In this document: piece after piece, positions 55,691-64,000 of the stretch
Position numbering within the stretch: position 1 is the first letter of the stretch
Layout: each line of letters begins with the position of its first letter
Source: Gymnothorax reevesii
Lineage: Eukaryota > Chordata > Actinopteri > Anguilliformes > Muraenidae
Reading direction: 5' to 3'
Assembly (NCBI GenBank): GCA_029721435.1
Contig: CM056584.1
Span: 12,682,239-12,746,238 of the forward strand
DNA: 64,000 bases
The notes under the pieces: model-generated
Databases searched by the model: none
What the model saw: the letters and a program-made list of their open reading frames with translations, nothing else
Told to the model about the DNA's origin: nothing
Made by a program: the position numbers and the translations under genes

Positions 55691-57746
55691 TTTGAGGGAT
55701 GTTATGGATTCATCTTCGACATCACCATGGCAGATCCTGTACAGTAGCGCAATAACAACTTTTTTTGGGCTTCTTTTGTTCATTCCTTGTGCGTAGAGGA
55801 TGGACCCTATTGTTTTGTGTAACCCTACAATCTTTACTAGTGGGCCGCCACCAGATCCAACATTACATTTACATTACATTTAAGTCCAATGGTTTTAGTG
55901 GAAATTATTTCACACGTCTAGCGATCGTTTCTTGTGAAGACCGATGTTTGTCACCCTATGACCTTTGCTGTAGAAAAGAGACCATACCGATTTTTATTAC
56001 TCTATGTCCTTTTACTCTTTTGCTTTTATTGTACTGGCACCATTAGATGAAACCAGTTTTCCAAATGCTGTAAGTCAAACCGTTCTTAATGGGCGTCAGA
56101 TCAACTTTGTTGCAAATGTCCTGGTGCAAAAAAGAGCAATCCTATTGCTCTGGTGACATAATTGCCATTCCTGTAGGTCATACTTAACATTTTGAAAAAA
56201 GCTATAAGTAAATATTTGTAACACGAATTAGATAAAACTTGCTGAGAACATTCTGGGAGTCTGGAGTAGTTCCCCTGCTGATTTTTTGGATCCTACATCC
56301 TTTACTGTTGGGCCACCTCTTTGCCTGTGGGAATATGTTCTTGTTCAGGTTATAAACCCTGCTGTCTTCTAGTTCTATTGTGGAGAAAACCCTGCAAAGA
56401 GCTTCTGTTTGCTACTGATTACCACTGTTCCATCTCCCATCTTTCTCTGAAACCCAGAAATCGTGGCATTTTGCAAACACGCATGTCTTGTGCTTTAAAT
56501 CATGCCTTATTTCCTTTTGATAGTGTTCTGTGTAATGCATTAGGCTAGCTTATCTCAGTATTCGTGGTCCTCGGGGACCTCTGTGTGTGCTGTTCTAGCT
56601 ATGGTTACGCTCTGGGTCAGTTCGGGGTGTTGAAAACATATGTTTGCATTTTTCCATGGCTCTTCATCTCTAAACTTATTTACTCAAAAATGTTGGTTTG
56701 GCTGGGTCCCATTTCCTTAATTTGTAAACTTTGTGTTTTCTGCGTGTCGCTTAATTTCAGCAAGCACTTGACATTGTATTTTATGAAATTATGTGGAGGG
56801 TTCAATATTTTTGAGGTGTCTTATTAAGGGCAAATTATACAGGGTTTTATTTGTGCAGGGAAAGAATGAGTCCTGTTGGACTCAGCTGCTGAAGTAATGA
56901 GGTACTTTACACTTTAATTGAAACTACATTAAAACATAGTTTTATGAAAATGTCAACTTTCCTGTGTTGTGTAGCTGTTGAACTGTGACCTCCCCTCCAC
57001 CCACTCTTTGTTGAATGAAATACACTGACCATTAAACATTCTCTTTTAGTTGCCAGCAGTGCAATAAACCAACAAGTGAAAGTGCGTGTTGCTGCTTATT
57101 TGGTCTGAAATTCTCGGAAACCTGGATTTGTGCCGTTTTTGTGCCATTTTTACCAGTGTTCATGTGCACTGGCAGCTCAGGACCATTTGTGGTGCGGCTT
57201 TGACGTCATCGACTGGTCAGTCAAATTCCTCGAGTAACCAAGGCCCATATGTTGCCCTTTCCTGAGAACGTACCTCGTTGAAATGGAGGTTGGCTCTGCT
57301 GGGAGAACTTGTGCTGAATTTTGCCGCGCACAAACGAGTGTGGTGTCCTCCATATATCTGTACCATCCTGCTGCTCTGAATTTGAGTGCATTTCACGAAT
57401 TTCAGGTGGTACACTGGACTGCTTGGTGGCAAATTTTCCAAAATTTGGCTTCCATAACTCTTGTCAGCCTGTTGCGTCATCTCCAGTTGTGTGCTGTATT
57501 CATTATGCTTTAGTATGAAGTCAAAAAGCAACTCGAGTCATGTGCTCAACAACAAAAATCCCCATCCCAATTTTTAATTTTTATTTACAAGTATTTTTTA
57601 TGATTATTATTTGGTGCACTCCCTCCCGCAATCTTATTCCTTGACCTTAGACGTTGTCCTGGTAACCCTTTGATGTGGAACTTATTCCTCGCAGTGGTAT
57701 AGTCCTCCCCACGATTTATTTCCACTTCTGAGCTTGCCTGCAGGAA

Positions 57747-57749
<3 letters not shown>
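55691..57749. other. Unassigned sequence
   Basis: A short cattacatttacattacatt stretch at 55861-55881. Otherwise no repeat or gene recognised. Confidence 0.5.

Positions 57750-57805
<56 letters not shown>
57750..57805 (+). repeat. (GT)n microsatellite, about 27 units
   Basis: Uninterrupted GT tract. Confidence 0.98.
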
Positions 57806-59634
57806 ACCTGAGCTTGTGTGTAAATGTGCAGACCCAGACATTTCCATAAATAAACCCACGGTTCTCCTCGGCCTGCAGCTGTTTACCTTACAGCAGAAAG
57901 ATGGCGCATCTGGTAGCCGCTCAAATCTGGCAGCCCACCGATGCTGGAGGGTTTCCAGAAGGATCCTCTCTGCTGTGATGAAATCACCTTTATCTGACGG
58001 TGTTGGAGAAGACAGGGTGGGAATTAGGGTAGGCAATGCTGAGTCAGTGCATTACACCCCCTCAGGGGTCTTTCTCTTCTGCAGTCATGACGCCTCCTGC
58101 TGGGTCCTGGTGTGGATGGTTGCACAGACGGACTAGATTACTCTGACCCGTGTACTTTCATTACATTACTGCCAGTGAGAAGAAGTCTTCATCTCGAGGG
58201 ATGAAAAGTCATGAAAGTGTTTGTCAAATGTAGCTGCCGCATTCGTCAAATGTAGCTGCCGTATTCAAACTCGGAATTCCGGGCGTACTTTGAGTTCTAG
58301 TGCAAATCCAAAAGATTCCAATGATTCCAAATGTTCTGCGCAATAACAGAGAAATCTGGGCAAAATAAAAAATGCAGAATATGCATGTGGTACTGTCCTT
58401 TAATATGGAAAAAAAAATGCTTTTTCTGACTTTTAATGTACTTTAGGGAAAACTTAAGTGAAAACTTAGAGCTTAAGGAGTTAAAAAGGGAAAACAGTAG
58501 AGTCACTGCGAGGAACACAGAAGTACGATGACAACAACACGATGGGGATGATCATTCATTATCTGTAATGAGGGGTGACAGACGAGAGAAGCTGAGAGTG
58601 AGCCAGAGACCCCCCCCACCCCTCCACCCCCACCCCCCATACCACTGCCAGCCATTTGCCCAACCGTGGAGCTCCAGTCCAAAGAAATGTGAGCACAATT
58701 TGGGCTGATTTACTTATTTGTTTTACGTCGGGTCCCGCCGCTTAGCGGTTCGTTTTTCTACAGAAGCCAAGCCATTAAAACTCTCAAACACCTATTATCA
58801 TTAGTGAGATATTTCGCTTGGCACTCAACCGGCCTTTGCGCGCTTGTTTGTATTTTAAATGAGTCGGAGAATGCAGAACACAAAGACTTTGGAACAACAA
58901 AATTCAAAGCAAAAAATAATGGAGGAGATGGTATCATAAAATTTCACCCCCTGGTTTTGTTGCTGTAGGACAGAACTATACAGCTGTTTATAGCACAATG
59001 CGCTCTGATACCTGCTGCTAACAGTGGTAACCTAAGGTTTGGCATTCCAGCAGCTCTGTGATTTTGCACGTCTCCGTCATGTGCTGTTAGCTTAGCTGCG
59101 ATTCGGTGTTTTTGTGGAGCAGATGCCAGCTGTGATGAATTTAATTGTGAGCAAGTGTTGCTCTAGTTCGCGAGAGCGCTTTCTGTTCAACGTTTGAGTG
59201 GAATTGCTTTTGAAAATACAAACTGAAATGATCTAACGAGATGGTTCCAAACCAGTCATTATGTGCAATTTTCTGTGGGTTAAGAATGAAGTTCCAACAT
59301 TTTTATTCGATTTCACATTATACCAATCGTCTTGCTGACACTATTGGTTGATTGTGATGTATGACAGCGGATTTAAGTCCAGGGTAATGAATTGAGTTTA
59401 TTTGTTCACTGAAACAGAGTCAGCTGTGCCTACCACACACCTACAATCTGTAATGTGTGCAGTGTTTGGAAATTGGGATGCAATAGGCGCTGTGGTCTGG
59501 GCCTGTGGATTTCCGGTACTTTCTCTGGTGGTCTGCTGTAAGTCACGTGTTGTGCTGGTAAATCGTCAAAAATTCACTGGGATTTTAAGCCTGTGCCCTG
59601 CATTGAACTTTTTCTGCACACGTATCCCATGCAA

Positions 59635-59637
<3 letters not shown>
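57806..59637. other. Unassigned, repeat-poor sequence
   Basis: A 22-bp direct duplication (gtcaaatgtagctgccg plus attc) lies at about 58225-58267 and a C-run-rich stretch at 58610-58640. Sequence at 58760-58915 has a conserved-element look. No gene seen. Confidence 0.5.

Positions 59638-59673
<36 letters not shown>
59638..59673 (+). repeat. (TG)n microsatellite
   Basis: About 17 TG units. Confidence 0.97.
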
Positions 59674-59674
<1 letters not shown>

Positions 59675-60734
59675 ATGTGTGTCTGCATGTGCGTGCACAT
59701 TTGAGTATTCAAGAGTCTACCTTTATGTTTTTGTAAACATATGCAGTGCTTGGTCTTTTTATACAGTCATACAGTGTTCTGTTTGCGCGTGTGCAATTCT
59801 ATGGTCTGTGCAGGTGCTTTTGTGCGTATACATCTCAGCGAATGCACACAATGTGCTGCCATTCTATCGAGTTTCACACATTTGTAAATATGTGTGAATG
59901 TACATCTGTTATTTATGCAAACACATACCTGCATGTTTGTATGCATGTTTTTATCGCATGCCATTCCCCGCAGTGTTACTGCGCCTGTGTCTATTTAGGT
60001 GCTGACGTCTTTGCGAATGTGTGCGAGGAGTTGTCATTCTCAATGTTGGCCCACATATCTGTTTTGGGTGCTACGCCCCCATTGTCTCCTGTGCGAGTAC
60101 GGCCCTTCCTGTGTCCCTGTGGCAGCCCGCTGCGTGTTGACATCTTGAGTTTATTGAAACTGGACGGATGGACAGACGCGCGTGTTTACATTTAATTCTG
60201 GGAAAGTCCGAATCCCCATTCGTGGAAAGACGTGTCTGGAGGCTGTGTGGTTGGTTATGGTTACGCTCTCTGCCCGTAACAAAGGTAATCGCAGGAGCTG
60301 GGTAATCACAGGAGGTCGGTTTATGTAGCTGAACGCTCAGCCGGCACTTCCTCCAACTGCTCTTTGTCATGTAAAGATTAACTGCAGAAGACTGAGGGGG
60401 GAAAAGTAACATTGCACAAGAACCTAAATTTGGACTGGGACTAATCCCTCGCCTCAATCCTTTCTGAGGACGTCAAAGCTGTATGAACCGATCACACTCT
60501 AAGGATTACAGGTTAACCTCTTCCTGTGTGGCCTAAAGCCATTTCTGAGAGTCTTTGGCTGAGTCACGGGCCATTTTTTTTCCTTCTAAGCAACATTACT
60601 GAATGGGCTGCGTCACTGCCCTGATTAAACCTAATAAACCTGTGCTGAAGTTAAGTGTCCTTTTGGGTTTTCATCTGTGCGGCTAACTTGGAAATCCAGA
60701 TTTGTGAAATACAATTACAACGTACAATTCACTG
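59674..60734. other. Unassigned sequence
   Basis: TG-leaning to about 59960, then ordinary sequence. Overlapping frames on both strands without family resemblance. Confidence 0.5.
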
Positions 60735-60775
60735 CATTACAGATGTGGCAGACGCTCTTATTTAGAGCAACCTTC
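60735..60775 (+). repeat. Dispersed fish repeat fragment
   Basis: gcattacagatgtggcagac followed by gctcttatttagagcaacc resembles a very common teleost motif (TTTGGCAGACGCTCTTATCC type, from memory). Only about 40 bp remain. Confidence 0.6.
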
Positions 60776-60801
60776 AACACAAACTGCTTTTGCTGGACCA
60801 A

Positions 60802-61201
60802 AAGTTGCTAATTTTTATTTTATTTTTATTTAACCCTTATTTAACCAGGGAAGTCCCGTTGAGATTGAAATCTCTTTTTCAAGGGAGCCCTGGGGGGGGG
60901 GGTTTGGGACAGAGGAATTACACAGCCAATTAGATCAGGGGATGATTTGGCGGCAGATCGAAAGAGCCAGGTTGGGATTTTAGCCATGACACCGGGGAAC
61001 CCCCTACTCTTATCGAAGAGTGTCATGGGATCTTTAATGACCACTGTGAGTCAGGACCTCGGTTTAACGTCTCATCCGAAAGACGGCGTCTCCTTCAGTA
61101 CAGTGTCCCCGTCACAGCACTGGGGCATTGGGGATTGTCCCGCCAGAGGGAAGATCGCCACCTACTGGCCCACCAACACCTCTTCCAGCAGCAACCTGGT
61201 T

Positions 61202-61234
<33 letters not shown>

Positions 61235-61297
61235 AGCCCACACCTGCTTAACTTCAACCACGCGGCTGAAGCAGATCGAATTGTGGTATGGCTGTGC
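60802..61297 (-). mobile_element. 5S-rRNA-derived SINE (SINE3-like), minus strand
   Basis: On the minus strand the 5' part (61297 down to about 61211) resembles a 5S rRNA gene: gccatacca, gaagttaagcaggtgtgggc, then tggtcagtacttggatggga and gacc, covering the A-box and C-box parts of the internal promoter. The body follows with ggatgagacgttaaaccgag and gtcctgactc, characteristic of this SINE group (from memory). The 3' end is aaagagatttcaatctcaac, then gggacttccctggttaaata and ataaa units to about 60802, probably a LINE-matched tail. It appears close to full length. The 5S part is shortened in its 5' half, so it is not a working 5S gene. Confidence 0.9.
61156..61170 (-). promoter_or_regulatory. 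CTCF-like motif inside the 5S-SINE
   Basis: Minus strand GGCCAGTAGGTGGCG fits the CTCF core CCAGTAGGTGGCG. It lies in the SINE body. Motif match only. Confidence 0.45.
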
Positions 61298-63464
61298 CTA
61301 ATGCACAGGGGAAGTATGTTCCGTGTGCTAGGATTGTTGACTAGAAAATGCATCAGTTGAACAACCCACCCAGTTGGTGCCATAAAGTTACAGTCAGTTT
61401 TAATGACCTAACTTTATCAGTAGTTGGCCACAGAACTAGGTTGGGATGAAGAGGAAAGCTAAGTCTGCTCAGACATTAATGATATCTGTTCCAGGAGTCT
61501 GGCAGGTTCGCGATGTCTGTGCCTAGTCATAAATCAAGCAACAGATTTTGATGGTGTATGATATGACTTTGTGACTGTTTTTCTATGCCAAGTTGTAGAC
61601 TAAGCCCGGCTCCATCCGTAAAAAACTAATCTAAGCTTGACATTAACTCAGCTATTTAACTCAACATTTATGCACTGATTAAACTCTCGTTTCGCCCAGC
61701 CTTTTCTTGACCCTCCAACCCAACCTCTTACTAACCATTAAAACCAAACTTCGTCGAACCCTGTAACCAAACTTTTACCCCATTCTTAAACCCAGCCTTA
61801 ATCTCTGTGATGATCTAGATCCTGACCTAGGTCCAGGTCATGACCCTGGTAGTAGACTGGAAAAGGTGCTTCCCAGCATTTTGTCAGCAACACTTGCTCA
61901 TATATACTTCTTTAGTGTTGTCAGCAGAGGACCAGTGAGGGAGAGATTTAACCCTTTTTGGCACTGAGTGATCAGCTGGGGTCATCATGATGTTTATTAA
62001 AGAAGACCTCCTGTTTGCTGCTTTGCCCGTAATGGATAACAGCGCTGTCATTGATCTGGATCTGTTAAAATTATGAGGGGTGGACACTAGCGTTCATGGT
62101 TGGGTTAATGATTTGCGCTGCCTGGTACTAATTATAATCTAGGAGCCATTGTTGGTAGCCAGCGGCTCATTGACTTTTAGCATGCGAGTGCAGGTTGCCT
62201 GTCTATACCGGTATGTGTAATGTAGAAAGGAAAAGTCCTCCATTTCACATTACATTTCCGCTGTGTGGCGACTCTTATTCGGTCAGACGAATACATCTGC
62301 CATACAACTGTGAATCACAAAAAAGGTTCAAATACATTGCACTTTGGGTCTAAACGAGTCTTTGAGTGCTTTTCCTTGCTCTTGTGCGCAGGAGGGTCAA
62401 TTTTACAGCAGTTTCTCTCGCAGATGAATTCCAGGTTTTTACATTGAGCTCTCTTGCCATTGGTCGGAATGTGTCAGAAGAGCACACTGTGTAACAGTGG
62501 CCCTCGTTTCCATGGAATCTAATAGAAAGAAATCATACCTGTCTGTTGCAAACTAGTAGGGCCTGTCTTTGTCCTGCTCTAGTCATTTATGGAAGATTGA
62601 GTTTGTTTGAATTTCTATGAGCTGGTGAAATGCAGGAGAGGGCCGGCCACCTCACTGAAGCCATGTGTGACACCGACGTAACCTGGTCTGACTCACGGGG
62701 CCCGGAAAGGAATGTCTTTCGCATTTTTCTCACCTCACCTCCGAAGACTCGCCCGAAGAAGTGTCTGCACGGAAGTTGAAAGCAGTTGACGACACGTCAC
62801 ACATGATATTCACATAAAAGCTCAAAAAAAAAAAAAAAACTAATTTCCCAGTATCAGGTGTTCTGTTTTTTACTTTATTGAAACTGCCTGCTCTTAGTTG
62901 GTGGCAAGTGTGGTGCACATTTAAGGATTTAGAAACTTTTTAGTTCAGTCTTGTGGTTGAGGTCTCCTATTGTTGTGAGAGGTGCCCAGACAGAGAGACT
63001 GGAAGTGGGCACATGAATGTCAAATCTGGAAAGTTCAATGAGGTGGGGCGCAGTCACAGTTGACTGTGAATGCTTCCGGAGGCTTCTGCGTTACTGTCTG
63101 CTGTCCTCTCCGTGGCTCAGGTGACTAAACGCCGCCGCCGTCGTTAAAAGGGAGTGAGCTCGTTTCCTCCCCTGCCGTCTTCGCGTTTGCGGTTTTCGAC
63201 GTGACATGCGCGTATGGAATGCGTGGGCAAATAGACGGCGCACACTTACTGCCCCGATTGCACAGGTCTGTCGAGAGAACAGAGCGAGGCCGGGATTTTA
63301 CCTCCAGGCCCTCTCCTCCTCCCAAACGCCGTTTGGAATTCCCCTGAAATCGGAGTTGGCCATTTCAACCCTGTCTTAACCTCATTAAATATTGTCAGAG
63401 CCCGTACACTTAATGGTACCTTTGTTTACAGCAGGGCTGGATGAATGAAAATATACCTTTGAGA
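61298..63464. other. Unassigned sequence
   Basis: 61690-61805 has loose repeats of cccaacc/ccaaact type. A-run at 62824-62839. Candidate conserved stretch near 63355-63430. No gene seen. Confidence 0.5.
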
Positions 63465-63515
63465 CAAAGCGGAGAGAGAGAGTGAGATAGATAGATAGAG
63501 AGAGAGAGGGGGGAA
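63465..63515 (+). repeat. (GA)n/(GATA)n compound tract
   Basis: gagagagagagtgagatagatagatagagag, then GA and G-run. Confidence 0.9.
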
Positions 63516-64000
63516 AAAAGCTTGAACAAGAGGGCGGTTTTAACTCCATACTGCCTGTCAGCCTTTGGAATTTCATTAAGCAAACACTTGATAGTCTTGA
63601 CTACACCCAGAGCAGTGAGCGCCGGCAGTCTGAATTTGTCGAATGTACTGTACACCCATATCTCGTTACACCGAAACAACAATTGTGGCTCGTCAGGAAC
63701 ATCAAATTGCAGTTTATTTCATGACGTGCATTGTTAACCCTTTACTTGTCCTCCTTCAGTCTGAACCGTAGCCCTAAACTGAGAGCCAAAAATGGTAACC
63801 TTGACGCTAATCCTACCTGAGCAGCACATGTCAGCTTTCATAGTCTTTTCCTGATGTAGACTTGCTGCTCAGTAGTTATTTAGGTAACGTGGGGTATTTG
63901 TCGTGGCTAGAAGCGAGTGTGGCGCTTTCTCTCATATACTGCGTTTTGCCAGATTGTACTCAGACTCTTGAAGAAAGTTCTTTTTTTTTTTTTTTAAGAG
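63516..64000. other. Unassigned sequence, candidate conserved stretch
   Basis: 63560-63725 is complex, repeat-free sequence (ggaatttcattaagcaaaca, ttgatagtcttgactacacc). The window ends in a T-run (63981-63995). No gene seen. Confidence 0.45.

Noticed and set aside
61211..61297. Functional 5S rRNA gene
   Set aside because: Too short (about 87 of 120 bases) and joined to a SINE body.

Overview
This window reads as nuclear DNA of a ray-finned fish, most likely a teleost. The grounds are its repeats: dense (AC)n/(GT)n microsatellites, Tc1-like DNA transposons in several states of decay, tRNA-derived SINEs, a 5S-rRNA-derived SINE and several fish-type MITEs. Family matches are recognised from memory; no database was searched. 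No protein-coding host gene can be supported. The open reading frames are short, overlap each other on both strands, often run through CA/TG or other tandem repeats, and the only recognisable proteins are broken Tc1-type transposases. The window is therefore intergenic or intronic DNA.

Layout. 0.5-2 kb: a long foldback element with arms of about 540 bp, its right arm split by a tRNA-SINE with a perfect 15-bp target duplication. 4-9 kb: a 26-28 bp minisatellite, a dispersed repeat and a diverged tandem array. 12.3-12.6 kb: AT-rich sequence with homeodomain-type motifs. 15-20.5 kb: the most heavily layered part, with two copies of one unnamed repeat, two Tc1-like remnants, and a three-level nest (CA-flanked element, then the unnamed repeat, then a Tc1-like element). 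25.4-27.8 kb: a palindromic MITE, a 5'-anchored Tc1-like remnant and a SINE. 28.6-30.1 kb: a possible non-coding first exon and a CpG-rich block. 32.3-33.0 kb: a MITE of about 710 bp with TTAA ends. 35.5-36.6 kb: a regular 40-bp minisatellite of 27 units in two main variants. 37.5-38.3 kb and 40.0-40.9 kb: minisatellites each split by about 400-480 bp of unrelated sequence. 42.4-44.5 kb: a hAT-type MITE and a TTAA-flanked element of about 1.4 kb with 165-170 bp inverted arms that encloses a second MITE. 49.6-50.0 kb: the clearest CpG island. 53 kb: an intact CA-flanked element. 55.3-55.7 kb: a 54-59 bp tandem array. 60.8-61.3 kb: a 5S-derived SINE on the minus strand.

There are no genes to link into a pathway. 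The interest lies in how the repeats nest and in what they may carry: CTCF-like motifs inside mobile elements, microsatellites attached to mobile elements, and islands of AT-rich, repeat-free sequence that look like conserved non-coding elements.
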